46,064 nucleotides of DNA from Oscillospiraceae bacterium. Lineage in GTDB: Bacteria > Bacillota > Clostridia > Oscillospirales > Acutalibacteraceae. The stretch spans positions 1-46,064 of the forward strand of contig JALCPO010000009.1 of the NCBI GenBank assembly GCA_022650455.1, given 5' to 3'. Under the pieces are notes generated by a model. That model did no database searches. It was not told the origin of the DNA and saw nothing but the letters and a program-made list of their open reading frames with translations. Positions 15,348-24,021 of the stretch are shown here, in pieces; within the stretch, counting starts at the first letter, position 1, and the number at the start of each line of letters is the position of its first letter. Made by a program: the position numbers and the translations under genes.

Positions 15348-16688
15348 ATGTCAATTCAACTTGACGCACAGCACCTTTCCAGTTTTATTGACGATGAGGA
15401 ATATGCGGCGATTGCCCCGCAGATCCGCCTGGCGCACGAGACCCTTCACGCGGGCACGGGCCTGGGCAATGATTTTCTGGGATGGCTGGACCTGCCCGAC
15501 CATTACGATAAACAGGAATTTTCCAGGATTCTGGCGGCGGCGGAAAAAATCCGCTCCGATTCGCAGGTATTCGTGGTCATCGGCATCGGCGGTTCCTATC
15601 TGGGCGCCCGCGCAGCCATCGAATTTCTGAAGTCCAACCACTACAATGCTCTGAAGAAGGATACCCCGGACATTTATTTTCTCGGCAACAGCATCAGCTC
15701 CACCACCCTGGCGGAAGTGCTCGAAATCTGCGAGGGGAGAGACGTTTCCGTCAACGTGATTTCCAAGTCCGGCACCACGACGGAACCGGCCGTCGCGTTC
15801 CGTGTTTTCCGCAGCTTCCTTGAGAAAAAATACGGCAAAGCGGGGGCGGCAAAGCGGATTTACTGCACGACCGACAAGGCGCACGGCACGCTGAAGGCGC
15901 TTGCGACGCGCGAGGGCTATGAGACGTTCGTCGTCCCGGACGATGTGGGCGGACGCTATTCCGTCCTGACCGCCGTCGGCCTTCTGCCGATCGCCGTGTC
16001 GGGTGCGCATATCGACGCCCTGATGAAAGGCGCCGCGGCCGCCGCCCGCGAGTTCGACGACCCGGACCTTTCCAGGAACGACTGCTACCGCTATGCGGCC
16101 ATCCGCAACATCCTTTACCGCAAGGGCAAGGAAATTGAAATCCTCGTCAGCTATGAGCCGCGCTTCCAGATGATGTGCGAATGGTGGAAGCAGCTTTTCG
16201 GCGAAAGCGAGGGAAAAGACCAGAAGGGCCTTTTCCCGGCATCCTGCATTTTTTCCACCGACCTGCATTCCATGGGCCAATATATCCAGCAGGGCAGGCG
16301 CAGCCTGATGGAAACCGTTGTTCTCTTTGACCGGCCGGTGCGGGACCTTGTGATTGAAAAAGATGCCGACAACGCCGACGGCCTGAATTTCCTGGCGGGC
16401 AGAACCATGGCGTATGTGAATGAAAAGGCGTTTGAGGGAACCGTCCTTGCGCATACGGACGGCGGGGTTCCGAACACCGTGATCCGTGTGCCGGATTTCT
16501 CCGAGGCTTCCCTCGGGCGTCTGATTTATTTCTTTGAAAAAGCCTGCGCGGTTTCCGGCTATGTGATGGGCGTGAACCCGTTCAATCAGCCGGGCGTGGA
16601 AAGCTACAAGAAAAATATGTTCGCCCTTCTCGGCAAGCCTGGTTATGAAGGGGAAAAGGCCGCTCTGGAAGCACGCCTGAAAAAATAG
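15348..16688 (+). CDS. pgi: glucose-6-phosphate isomerase
   Basis: It interconverts glucose 6-phosphate and fructose 6-phosphate in glycolysis/gluconeogenesis. The protein has 446 residues, the short bacterial form. The SIS-fold signature [14 protein letters not shown] is at residues 77-90, [13 protein letters not shown] is the second sugar-phosphate loop, [16 protein letters not shown] the family signature, and the C-terminal [14 protein letters not shown] the other. GGGAGG lies 7 bases before the ATG. It is monocistronic or joined to the small P-loop gene 54 bases downstream. Confidence 0.96.
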   Translation: MSIQLDAQHLSSFIDDEEYAAIAPQIRLAHETLHAGTGLGNDFLGWLDLPDHYDKQEFSRILAAAEKIRSDSQVFVVIGIGGSYLGARAAIEFLKSNHYNALKKDTPDIYFLGNSISSTTLAEVLEICEGRDVSVNVISKSGTTTEPAVAFRVFRSFLEKKYGKAGAAKRIYCTTDKAHGTLKALATREGYETFVVPDDVGGRYSVLTAVGLLPIAVSGAHIDALMKGAAAAAREFDDPDLSRNDCYRYAAIRNILYRKGKEIEILVSYEPRFQMMCEWWKQLFGESEGKDQKGLFPASCIFSTDLHSMGQYIQQGRRSLMETVVLFDRPVRDLVIEKDADNADGLNFLAGRTMAYVNEKAFEGTVLAHTDGGVPNTVIRVPDFSEASLGRLIYFFEKACAVSGYVMGVNPFNQPGVESYKKNMFALLGKPGYEGEKAALEARLKK

Positions 16689-16742
16689 GATTCTGCTTTT
16701 TTCGAGCCGAAAGCGGCAATATTAATATAGGAGGAGCCAACT

Positions 16743-17159
16743 ATGATTAATCTGATCATCGGAAAGAAAGGAACCGGAAAGACCAAGAGGCTGGTTGAAC
16801 ACGCAAACGAGGCGGTCCGGAAATCCACCGGTAATGTGGTGGTCATTGTAAAAGGCAACCACCTGACCTACGACATCTCCCATGACGCGCGTTTGATCGA
16901 CATCGATTCCTACGGCATTCAGGGCGTGGACGCCATGGAAGGCTTCCTCTGCGGAATCTGCGCCGGCAATTACGACGTGACGGACATTTTTGTCGATTCT
17001 ACGCTGAAAATTATCGGCCGGGAAATAAAGACGCTTTCCGAATTCTTGGAAAAGATGAACCGGCTTTCCGCCCTTGCGGACACCCGGATCACCCTTCTCG
17101 TTTCGGCGGATGCGAGCACTCTCCCGGACGAAATCAAAGCGATCTCCACGGAAGTCTGA
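16743..17159 (+). CDS. small P-loop protein, unknown function
   Basis: A 138-residue protein with a clear Walker A at the N-terminus, GKKGTGKT (residues 7-14), and a hydrophobic strand VTDIFVDSTLK (about 78-88) that could be a Walker B (IFVD). It has no other domain, membrane segment or DNA-binding motif, so it is about the minimal size for an ATP-binding fold. AGGAGG lies before the ATG. It sits between pgi and the yceD promoter and is followed by its own terminator. I do not recognise a named family. Confidence 0.75.
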   Translation: MINLIIGKKGTGKTKRLVEHANEAVRKSTGNVVVIVKGNHLTYDISHDARLIDIDSYGIQGVDAMEGFLCGICAGNYDVTDIFVDSTLKIIGREIKTLSEFLEKMNRLSALADTRITLLVSADASTLPDEIKAISTEV

Positions 17160-17199
17160 TTCTGCTGTTCCGCGGCCGCGCGGTTTGCGGCCGCCCGGT

Positions 17200-17229
17200 G
17201 TGCCGGAGCGGAAAACTCCGGCACGCTTT
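17200..17229 (+). terminator. intrinsic terminator after the P-loop gene
   Basis: A perfect 9-bp stem GTGCCGGAG (17200-17208) and CTCCGGCAC (17216-17224) around CGGAAAA, followed by GCTTTT. The T-tract is short. Confidence 0.7.
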
Positions 17230-17266
17230 TGCAAAAGCATTGCGGCCCGCCGGGAATTTTTTGTGG

Positions 17267-17295
17267 TTGACAAAAGTTCCGTTTATCGATATAAT
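17267..17295 (+). promoter_or_regulatory. fully consensus sigma-A promoter of yceD-rpmF
   Basis: TTGACA (17267-17272), exactly 17 bases, TATAAT (17290-17295). Both hexamers and the spacing are ideal, fitting a highly expressed ribosomal-protein unit. Confidence 0.9.
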
Positions 17296-17321
17296 TAAAG
17301 ACTGTAGTGCCGAGGTGTGGT

Positions 17322-17819
17322 ATGATTCTTGATTTTAAGAAGATATTTGCGGATGAGGATGGAACCCTTTCCTTCGATTACAACATGGATTTGTCCGAAA
17401 CAAAAGTGAGCACTTCTTATCCGTTTGTATCCCCGGTAAGGATAAAGGGAACCGCCGTCGGCAAAGACGGCTTTGTGCAGCTCGGGTTTCGCGTTTCATT
17501 TGATTTTTCCATCCCGTGTGACCGCTGCGCGAGACGGGTCGACAGGCACTATCGCTATTCGTTTTCGCATGTCCTTGTCCATTCCCTGGAAAACAAGGAG
17601 GAGGACGACCGGTTTGTGGAAGTTCCGAACGAACGGCTGAATTTGGACGAACTTGCCCGGGAAGACATTTTGCTGGAACTTCCGACGAAATTCCTGTGCA
17701 GGGAAGACTGCAGGGGAATTTGCCCGGTATGCGGCAAAAATCTGAACGACGGCCCGTGCGGCTGTGATCTGCGGCACATCGACCCAAGGTTCGACGTGCT
17801 GAGAAATCTGATTCACTGA
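17322..17819 (+). CDS. yceD: YceD/DUF177 family protein
   Basis: A 165-residue protein of the DUF177 family, which is almost always encoded directly before rpmF and is linked to 23S rRNA/ribosome biogenesis. The family core [10 protein letters not shown] (Cys66, Cys69) and the C-terminal cysteine cluster ([15 protein letters not shown] and CGCD) are visible and suggest metal binding. The ATG at 17322 follows GAGGTG; a GTG at 17307 is possible but has no ribosome site. It shares the promoter at 17267 with rpmF. Confidence 0.88.
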   Translation: MILDFKKIFADEDGTLSFDYNMDLSETKVSTSYPFVSPVRIKGTAVGKDGFVQLGFRVSFDFSIPCDRCARRVDRHYRYSFSHVLVHSLENKEEDDRFVEVPNERLNLDELAREDILLELPTKFLCREDCRGICPVCGKNLNDGPCGCDLRHIDPRFDVLRNLIH

Positions 17820-17862
17820 CGATTTCATCCTTGAAATCCGGATTGATAAGGAGGTGCTGGAT

Positions 17863-18048
17863 ATGGCGGTACCGAAGAGAAAACTGTCGAGCGCAAGGCA
17901 GAATAAGAGACGTTCCAATGTCTGGAAGATCAGCGCGCCGGCTTTGGTGAAATGCCCCAAATGCGGCGAGCTGAAAGCTCCGCACAAGGTCTGCGGCAAT
18001 TGCGGCTATTACAACGGCAGGGAAGTTGTTAAGAAAGAAGCTCGATGA
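17863..18048 (+). CDS. rpmF: 50S ribosomal protein L32
   Basis: A 61-residue large-subunit ribosomal protein. It starts [19 protein letters not shown], diagnostic for L32, and carries the zinc-binding pair CPKC (31-34) and CGNC (44-47), so it is the zinc-containing form. AAGGAGGTG is placed correctly before the ATG. It is cotranscribed with yceD and followed by a terminator. The usual downstream plsX/fabH genes are not here. Confidence 0.97.
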   Translation: MAVPKRKLSSARQNKRRSNVWKISAPALVKCPKCGELKAPHKVCGNCGYYNGREVVKKEAR

Positions 18049-18064
18049 CGCGCCTGCCCATCGC

Positions 18065-18095
18065 AGAGAAGGAGGAGATCCTTCTCTTCTTTTTT
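18065..18095 (+). terminator. intrinsic terminator after rpmF
   Basis: AGAGAAGGA (18065-18073) and TCCTTCTCT (18079-18087), a perfect 9-bp stem with a five-base loop, followed by TTCTTTTTT. Confidence 0.85.
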
Positions 18096-18225
18096 GCGGA
18101 AATCGGTTGCCTGTTTGGCGGGCATGACGAATCGTACGATGATTTTTCTGTGCCCGGAAGCCGGCTCCCGTGTCGGCCGGACCCGGTTTCCGGCGGAAGA
18201 ATTCAGGGAAAGGAAGCGACGCGCA

Positions 18226-19548
18226 TTGGCAAAACCGGTTGTGGCGATTGTCGGCAGGCCGAATGTCGGGAAATCCACTTTATTCAACAAGCTGATCGGA
18301 AGGCGCGTTTCCATTGTAAACGACACGCCGGGTGTCACGCGGGACCGGGTTTACAGCGACTGCGAGTGGGACGGCCGTGCTTTTTCCATCGTCGATACCG
18401 GGGGGATTGAGCCGGATCCGTCGGATGAGATGCTGGCGCAGGTCCGCCTTCAGGCGGCCCTTGCGATCGATGCCGCGGACGTGATCGTTTTTGTCACGGA
18501 CATCCGTACCGGCGTCACCGCGTCGGACGGCGAAATCGCTTCCATGCTTCGGAAAAGCGGAAAACCGGTCGTGCTGTGCGTAAATAAATGCGACAGCGTG
18601 GGCGGTCCCCCGCCGGAATTCTACGAATTCTACCGTCTGGGCTTGGGCGACCCCGTCGGGGTTTCTTCCGTGCACGGTCATGGCACGGGCGATCTGCTTG
18701 ATCTTGTGGTCGGCCGTTTTCCCCCGGAAGAGGAGGAAAGCTCCGGCAGCCGGCCGGTCAGGGTGGCCGTCATCGGCAAACCGAACGTCGGCAAGTCGTC
18801 TCTGGTCAACCGCATCGCCGGCGAGGAACGCTGCATTGTATCGGATCAAGCGGGGACGACGCGCGACGCGGTGGACATCACCGTAGAAAACGAATACGGC
18901 CGGTTCGTGTTTATCGACACCGCCGGCCTTCGCAGAAAAAGCCGCGTCGACGACGCCGTGGAGCGTTACAGTATGCTGCGCGCGCAGATGGCGGTGGAGC
19001 GGAGCGATGTCTGCGTGGTCATGCTCGACGGCACCGTCGGCTTTACCGAACAGGACTCCAAAGTCGCGGGCATGGCCCACGAGGCGGGCAAAGGGTGCGT
19101 GATTGCCGTCAACAAATGGGACGCCGTGGAAAAGAACGACAACACGCTTTCCCTTTACCGCCGGCGCCTGGAGCAGGATTTTTCCTTTATGCCGTACGCG
19201 CCGATCGTCTTTCTTTCCGCCCGGACGGGGCAGAGGATCGACCGGCTGTTTGAGGCGATCCGGGACGCGGCGGCGTCCAATGCGATGCGTATTGCGACAG
19301 GCAGGCTGAACGACGTTTTGTCGCAGGCCGTGTCGCGTGTGCAGCCGCCTACCGACAAGGGCAGAAGGCTGAAGATTTACTATATGACGCAGGCTTCCGT
19401 AAAACCGCCCACCTTTGTCTGCTTTGTCAACTCCAGAAAGCTGTTTCATTTTTCTTACCAGAGATATCTGGAAAATACGATCCGCGGTACGTTCGGGCTC
19501 GGCGGGACTCCGATCCATTTCGTCGTGCGCGAACGGAGTGAAAAATAG
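18226..19548 (+). CDS. der: ribosome biogenesis GTPase Der (EngA)
   Basis: An essential double-GTPase needed for 50S subunit assembly. It has 440 residues, as usual. The first G domain has GRPNVGKS (10-17), DTGG and NKCD (120-123); the second has GKPNVGKS (184-191), DTAG and NKWD, followed by the KH-like C-terminal domain ending in TPIHFVVRER. I start at TTG 18226, which gives the canonical L-AKPVVAIVGRPNVGKS N-terminus with AAAGGAAG upstream; the frame is open to 18094 but that stretch is not Der-like. plsY begins 13 bases after the stop. Confidence 0.95.
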   Translation: MAKPVVAIVGRPNVGKSTLFNKLIGRRVSIVNDTPGVTRDRVYSDCEWDGRAFSIVDTGGIEPDPSDEMLAQVRLQAALAIDAADVIVFVTDIRTGVTASDGEIASMLRKSGKPVVLCVNKCDSVGGPPPEFYEFYRLGLGDPVGVSSVHGHGTGDLLDLVVGRFPPEEEESSGSRPVRVAVIGKPNVGKSSLVNRIAGEERCIVSDQAGTTRDAVDITVENEYGRFVFIDTAGLRRKSRVDDAVERYSMLRAQMAVERSDVCVVMLDGTVGFTEQDSKVAGMAHEAGKGCVIAVNKWDAVEKNDNTLSLYRRRLEQDFSFMPYAPIVFLSARTGQRIDRLFEAIRDAAASNAMRIATGRLNDVLSQAVSRVQPPTDKGRRLKIYYMTQASVKPPTFVCFVNSRKLFHFSYQRYLENTIRGTFGLGGTPIHFVVRERSEK

Positions 19549-19561
19549 GGAGGATGAATCC

Positions 19562-20272
19562 GTGGCGGGAATCCTTGAAATTTTTGCCTTTCCGGCATTG
19601 GTCGTCGCGATCCTTGCTTATCTGTTGGGCAGCGTCTGTTTTGCCATCCCTTTCACCAGGCTGTTTGACCATCACGCCGATATCCGCGAGCTGGGGAGCG
19701 GGAACGCCGGCCTGACCAATGTCCTGCGTTCGGTTGGCGTAAAGGCCGCCGTCTTTACTTTGATTTTCGATTTCGGGAAGTGCGCCGCGTCCGTTCTCGT
19801 CGGCCGGATGATTTTCCGGTCCGTGTGCCTCGCCAACGGCCTGCCGCCGTACTACGCGCAGTACGGCGCTTTTCTCGCGGGCCTTGCCTGCGTGCTCGGG
19901 CATATTTATCCGCTGTATTTCGGCTTTCACGGCGGCAAGGGGATCCTCTCCACTTCCGCCATGATGCTTTTCCTCGACTGGCGCGTCTTTTTGGTTGGCA
20001 TTTCCGTCTTTGCGGTGATCCTTGCGGTTTCCAAGATCGTTTCCATTTCTTCCATTCTGGCGGCCACTTCGTTTCCGGTTTCCAATTTTATTTTTTCCTT
20101 TTGGGACTACCGGTCCGGTTTTTCCGGCTACGGGCCGCTTTCCCTTACTTACGTCTGGGTGACGACGGCAATCTCCCTGCTTTTTGCAGTCATCCTGATC
20201 TTGGAGCACCACGAGAACATAAAGCGTCTGAAAAACGGCACGGAAAAGAAATTTTCGGTCAAGCGGAAATAG
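19562..20272 (+). CDS. plsY: glycerol-3-phosphate acyltransferase PlsY
   Basis: An integral membrane acyltransferase that transfers the acyl group from acyl-phosphate to glycerol 3-phosphate, the first step of phospholipid synthesis. It has 236 residues with about six or seven hydrophobic helices. Motif 1 GSGNAGLTN is at 45-53, the motif 2 region follows HIYPLYFGF, and the GGKG of motif 2 is at 124-127. A GTG start lies behind AGGGAGGATG. It is slightly longer than typical PlsY (about 200). It is in one unit with der, and its acyl-phosphate supplier PlsX is not nearby. Confidence 0.93.
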   Translation: MAGILEIFAFPALVVAILAYLLGSVCFAIPFTRLFDHHADIRELGSGNAGLTNVLRSVGVKAAVFTLIFDFGKCAASVLVGRMIFRSVCLANGLPPYYAQYGAFLAGLACVLGHIYPLYFGFHGGKGILSTSAMMLFLDWRVFLVGISVFAVILAVSKIVSISSILAATSFPVSNFIFSFWDYRSGFSGYGPLSLTYVWVTTAISLLFAVILILEHHENIKRLKNGTEKKFSVKRK

Positions 20273-20328
20273 CGGAAATAAAGGATCATCCCCGGACCGT
20301 TCGGGGCGGATACTATCCCGGCAGATGG

Positions 20329-20363
20329 AAAAAGCCCGGTGTTTTTAAAACACCGGACTTTTC
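20329..20363. terminator. bidirectional terminator between plsY and rpmB
   Basis: CCGGTGTTT (20336-20344) pairs with AAACACCGG (20348-20356), flanked by A-runs on the left and T-runs on the right, so it works in both directions for the converging plsY and rpmB transcripts. Confidence 0.85.
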
Positions 20364-20401
20364 AGCCTGTTGTGGATTTCTAACGGCATACCGTGTCGGC
20401 G

Positions 20402-20590
20402 TCAAACGGCGCGGGTAACTTTTCCGGAACGCAGGCAGCGGGTGCAGGCGTAAATCCTCTTGGGGGAACCGTCGACTATCGCCTTGACGCGCCTTACGTT
20501 CGCCTTCCAGGTTCTTCCGGAACGCCGGTGCGAATGGGAAACCTGTTGGCTGAAGGCAACTTCCTTGCCGCAAATATCACATTTTGCCAT
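20402..20590 (-). CDS. rpmB: 50S ribosomal protein L28
   Basis: A 62-residue large-subunit ribosomal protein. It has MAKCDICGKE with Cys4/Cys7, the SHSHRRSGRTWKANVRRV core and a second pair at Cys49/Cys52 (CTRC), i.e. the zinc-binding form. GGAGGTG precedes the ATG. It is a single gene with its own promoter. In Bacillus it follows spoVM; here it is about 22 kb away from spoVM on the other strand. Confidence 0.97.
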   Translation of the reverse strand: MAKCDICGKEVAFSQQVSHSHRRSGRTWKANVRRVKAIVDGSPKRIYACTRCLRSGKVTRAV

Positions 20591-20639
20591 CTATCTGCAC
20601 CTCCTTCAAAGGGGACGATTTGACAAAGCAACTCAATCT

Positions 20640-20668
20640 ATCGTATCAGATTTGTCCGTCAAATGCAA
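20640..20668 (-). promoter_or_regulatory. rpmB promoter
   Basis: On the minus strand: TTGCAT (20663-20668), 17 bases, TACGAT (20640-20645). It is 50 bases upstream of the rpmB start. Confidence 0.65.
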
Positions 20669-20759
20669 GCGCTTTTTGCCGCTTTCCGGTATTCCGAGGC
20701 GGTCCGCGGGAATTTTTGCGGGCCCATGCCGGTTTTCTCCGCGGAACCGAACGCCCTGC

Positions 20760-20788
20760 TTGTTTTTTGCCCGCCGGCGTATTATAAT
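20760..20788 (+). promoter_or_regulatory. promoter of the M50-scpAB unit
   Basis: TTGTTT (20760-20765), 17 bases, TATAAT (20783-20788), about 80 bases before the membrane peptidase start. It may serve the genes down to rluB. Confidence 0.7.
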
Positions 20789-20868
20789 CTATACCATAGA
20801 TTACCGGCTTCGGACGGGCCCCGGTCCGGGGAGAAAGTCCGGCCGCGGCCGGTACAAGGAGAGTGCTT

Positions 20869-21561
20869 ATGCTTTACGCAATCATTCAGAGCTTTATGGC
20901 GGGGGAGCCGATCAGCCTCGTTGACGTTGTCGTCCAGCTTGCCGCGATGCTGTTCATCATCTTCTGTATCCTTCCCGTTCACGAGTGGGCGCACGCCTGG
21001 TCGGCATCCAAGCTGGGGGATAACACCGCCCGGCTGCAGGGGCGCATGAGCCTGAACCCGCTTGTCAGCTTTGATCCGCTGGGCTCCCTGTTCCTGCTGC
21101 TGTTCGGTTTCGGCTGGGCGAAACCGGTGCCGATCGACAGCCGGTATTTTAAAAATCCGCGGCGCGACACCGCCCTCACCGCTTTGGCGGGCCCCCTCTC
21201 CAACTTCATTGTGGCCTGGCTGGGCGCTCTGATTTATTTTGGCATTTTTGTCGCGGCCAAGGGCTTCGTCCCGGACTTTGCCAATGTGTTTTTCGGCGCG
21301 TATATTGAGATCAACGTTGCGCTGGCGGTTTTCAACCTGATTCCGCTGCCGCCGCTCGACGGCTCTAAAATACTGGGATCTTTTCTTTCCAGCCGTGCGC
21401 TTTACAACTATTACCGTTACCAGAACGTCATTATTCTGGTCGCTTTTATCGTCCTCTTTTCCAATGTCCTGAGCAGGCCGCTGACGTGGTTCAACCAGCT
21501 TTGCTACAGTGGCGTGATCTGGCTTGCCCGGATTCCTTACCAGCTGTTCGGCCTGCTGTAA
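20869..21561 (+). CDS. site-2 protease (M50) family membrane metallopeptidase
   Basis: A polytopic membrane zinc peptidase of the compact S2P/M50 type, 230 residues. HEWAH at 38-42 provides zinc ligands within a membrane helix, and the second metal-binding segment LPPLDG (Asp164) is in place. About five or six hydrophobic segments cover most of the protein; there is no PDZ or CBS domain, as in the short clostridial members usually found before scpA. AAGGAGAG precedes the ATG. The substrate is unknown; intramembrane cleavage is inferred from the family. Confidence 0.88.
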   Translation: MLYAIIQSFMAGEPISLVDVVVQLAAMLFIIFCILPVHEWAHAWSASKLGDNTARLQGRMSLNPLVSFDPLGSLFLLLFGFGWAKPVPIDSRYFKNPRRDTALTALAGPLSNFIVAWLGALIYFGIFVAAKGFVPDFANVFFGAYIEINVALAVFNLIPLPPLDGSKILGSFLSSRALYNYYRYQNVIILVAFIVLFSNVLSRPLTWFNQLCYSGVIWLARIPYQLFGLL

Positions 21562-21576
21562 ATAAAAAGTAAAAGA

Positions 21577-22314
21577 ATGGAAAAACTATGCTGCAAGCTG
21601 GAAACATTCGAAGGCCCGCTCGACCTTCTCCTGCTTCTGATTTCGAAGAATAAACTGAATATCTGCGACGTCCGCATTACGGACCTGGTCGACCAGTATG
21701 TGGAGCAGATCCATGCCATGCGGGAGCACAAAATGGAAGTGGCAAGCGAGTTTTTGGAGATGGCGGCGCGGCTTGTTTATATCAAGACGGTTTCCCTTCT
21801 GCCAAAACCGGAAGAAGCGGAGCGGCTCCAGCGCGAGCTGACCGGCCAGCTGCTGGAATACCAGGAATGCCGGCGGGTCGCGGGGCTTTTCGGGGAACGT
21901 TTTCGTTTCGATTCCTATTCCCGTCCGCCGGAGGAAATCAAGTTTGACTCTTCCTACCGCGGGCATCTCAGTCCGCAGGAAATCTTTCATGCCTACCGGA
22001 GCGCCGCCGGGCGCGGAAAACGTCTGCTTCCCCCCAAACCGGAAGCGTTTTCCGGAATCGTGTCCCACAAAATCGTCAGCGTCGCTTCCCGTATGATCCG
22101 GGTGCTGCGCGGGCTGCGCCGCATAGGGGCGGCAAGGTACGAGGACCTTTACCGGGACTGCCGGGGCAGGTCGGAACTGGTGGCGACGTTCCTGGCCGTT
22201 CTGGAACTGATCCGGGGGAAACGCATCCGCGTCGAGGGCGAAAACGACGGAATGGTAAAGCTGATGGACGGCGGTGAAAACAAATGGAAATCCGAAAAAT
22301 TCAGGGAGCCATAG
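21577..22314 (+). CDS. scpA: segregation and condensation protein A
   Basis: The kleisin subunit of the Smc-ScpAB condensin that organises and segregates the chromosome. It has 245 residues, starting with the family signature LETFEGPLDLLLLLISKNKL that binds the Smc neck. The C-terminal winged helix (VATFLAVLELIRGKRIRV) binds the Smc head. It begins 15 bases after the peptidase stop and overlaps scpB by 31 bases, so the two are translated together. Confidence 0.95.
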   Translation: MEKLCCKLETFEGPLDLLLLLISKNKLNICDVRITDLVDQYVEQIHAMREHKMEVASEFLEMAARLVYIKTVSLLPKPEEAERLQRELTGQLLEYQECRRVAGLFGERFRFDSYSRPPEEIKFDSSYRGHLSPQEIFHAYRSAAGRGKRLLPPKPEAFSGIVSHKIVSVASRMIRVLRGLRRIGAARYEDLYRDCRGRSELVATFLAVLELIRGKRIRVEGENDGMVKLMDGGENKWKSEKFREP

Positions 22315-22835
22315 AGGCGGTCCTTTTTGCAAGCGGCGACCCGGTTTCGCTGGAACGCCTTGCGGATGTCCTCGGGCTGGACAGGCCCACAGCGGAAAAA
22401 ATCATGCGGAACCTTGCCGACCGTTTCAACAATTCCAACGGAGGCATCCGGATCGTCCGCCTGGGAGACGGCTGGCAGATGTGCACGCGGCCGGAGTTCG
22501 GCGGGCAGGTGCGGGCCGCCCTGGACATGCGCCGCAACATGCCGCTTTCGCAGGCGGCGCTGGAAGTGCTGGCGGTCGTGGCCTACAACCAGCCGGTGAC
22601 GAGGGCGTTTGTCGAGCAGATTCGAGGCGTCGACTGCTCAGGGGTTTTCAGCAGCCTGACCGCCAAGGGGCTCCTGGAGGAGCGCGGGCGGCTGGAGCTT
22701 CCCGGCAGGCCGCTGCTCTACGGCACCACGTCCGATTTTCTCCGCTGCCTGGGAATCTCGTCCCTGCAGGAGCTTCCGCCGATCGAGCACGAAAAAGAGG
22801 GTGAGCAGGCAGAACCTGCGGAGGATGTCGGATGA
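22284..22835 (+). CDS. scpB: segregation and condensation protein B
   Basis: A winged-helix partner of ScpA in the condensin complex. It has 183 residues: MEIRKIQGAIEAVLFASGDPVSLERLADVL start split by the turn, the central LSQAALEVLAVVAYNQPVTRAFVEQIRGVDC block (family signature) and GLLEERGRLELPGRPLLYGTT. The C-terminal tail is acidic. It overlaps scpA at its start and the next gene by four bases (ATGA). Confidence 0.95.
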   Translation: MEIRKIQGAIEAVLFASGDPVSLERLADVLGLDRPTAEKIMRNLADRFNNSNGGIRIVRLGDGWQMCTRPEFGGQVRAALDMRRNMPLSQAALEVLAVVAYNQPVTRAFVEQIRGVDCSGVFSSLTAKGLLEERGRLELPGRPLLYGTTSDFLRCLGISSLQELPPIEHEKEGEQAEPAEDVG

Positions 22836-23434
22836 CCGCGCTTTTCGTCACGGCCGGCATCCTGCTTTTCCTGGCTGTCCTGCTGGCCTGCCCCGTTGTT
22901 GTTCAGGCCCGCTACCGCGAAGAGTTCCATGTGCGCGTGGGGTATCTTTTCTTTCATTACACCGTCGTCCCGCGGTCGGGAACCAAGGAAGAACCGGAAG
23001 CCCCAAAGGAGCGGCCCCCGAAAAAGGGCCGGTTCCGCAGGCTGCTGAAGGCGAAGGGCCTTTCCGGTTTTCTGGAGATTCTGCGCCAGGGAGCGGAAAT
23101 CGTTTCGAAGGCGAACCGGGAAATCCTTTCCCGCCTGGTCTTGGACCGGGTCCGTCTGGAGATTTCCGTCACAGGCGAGGACGCGGCCAAAACCGCGCTG
23201 ACTTACAGCTATGTCTGCGGGGCCGTCGGTTCGGCTGCGGGGCTGATTCTGGGCAATGTAAAATGCCGCAGGTATCATATTTCCGTGACCCCGGATTTTC
23301 AAGGGGAAAACAGCCGGGTGGAGTTTGACGCAAAGGCCCATATCGGGCTGGCTTTTGTGCTGTACGGGGGGTTCCGCACCCTGTTCCGGATCCTGAAAGT
23401 TGCAAAAATGTGGAAATCCATCAATAATCCTTGA
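22832..23434 (+). CDS. DUF2953 membrane-associated protein
   Basis: A 200-residue protein with one N-terminal membrane helix (ALFVTAGILLFLAVLLACPVVV) followed by a charged region and a soluble domain with beta-rich sequence, matching DUF2953 (YtfI-like) proteins that are encoded beside gerW/ytfJ in spore formers. It overlaps scpB by four bases and precedes gerW, so it belongs to the scpAB transcript. The function is not established; a sporulation link is inferred from the neighbour. Confidence 0.78.
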   Translation: MTALFVTAGILLFLAVLLACPVVVQARYREEFHVRVGYLFFHYTVVPRSGTKEEPEAPKERPPKKGRFRRLLKAKGLSGFLEILRQGAEIVSKANREILSRLVLDRVRLEISVTGEDAAKTALTYSYVCGAVGSAAGLILGNVKCRRYHISVTPDFQGENSRVEFDAKAHIGLAFVLYGGFRTLFRILKVAKMWKSINNP

Positions 23435-23533
23435 AATTAGGCAAATCCTAAACGCGACAGTCCCTTTCTTCCGCACCGCCGCGGGCGGGGTTTGGAAGAG
23501 CGGGAAGACAATCTTAAAAAGGCGGTGCTTCTT

Positions 23534-23971
23534 ATGGCGGAACATCCGATTGAGGGCATGATGAATACGACCCTCGAAAAAATCAAGCAGATGGTCGATG
23601 TTAATTCCGTGATCGGCGACCCGATCACCACCCCGGGCGGCACGACGATCATTCCGATTACCAAAATCAGCTACGGCTTTGCGTCCGGCGGCTCCGACCT
23701 TCCGGTCAAGACGCAGGACAAGCAGTTTTTCGGCGGCGCCACCGGGGCCGGCGTTACCGTAAACCCGGTCGCTTTCCTCACGGTCACTCCCGGAGGCGAG
23801 GTGCGCCTGCTGCGGGTGGATCCGGGCAATACGTCGGTCGACCGCCTGATCGACTTGGCGCCGGACGTGATGAACAAGATCGGCAGTCTGTTCGGGAAAG
23901 GGAAAAAGCAGAAGCAGGAGCCCGAAACGGCCCCGGAAAGCGTCCCGTCCGCCGATGAAGACGTAGAATAA
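23534..23971 (+). CDS. gerW: spore protein YtfJ/GerW family
   Basis: A 145-residue member of the GerW (YtfJ) family of spore proteins needed for proper germination in Bacillus. Family marks are EHPIEGMMNTTLEKIKQMVDVNSVIGDPI at the start (here described in two pieces: MAEHPIEGMMNTTLEKI and VIGDPITTPGGTTIIPI), a glycine-rich KTQDKQFFGGATGAGV centre and PVAFLTV. I use the ATG at 23534 behind AAGGCGGTG; a TTG at 23492 would add 14 residues. The acidic Glu/Pro tail is variable. It supports a spore-forming host. Confidence 0.9.
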   Translation: MAEHPIEGMMNTTLEKIKQMVDVNSVIGDPITTPGGTTIIPITKISYGFASGGSDLPVKTQDKQFFGGATGAGVTVNPVAFLTVTPGGEVRLLRVDPGNTSVDRLIDLAPDVMNKIGSLFGKGKKQKQEPETAPESVPSADEDVE

Positions 23972-24021
23972 ATCATGACGGCCGCCGCCGGCTGCATATA
24001 TATAACCGGCAGGTGGTCATA

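Noticed and set aside
17168-17195. Two GCGGCCGC strings close together
   Set aside because: A short G+C-rich coincidence in an intergenic stretch; no further copies seen and no clear function.
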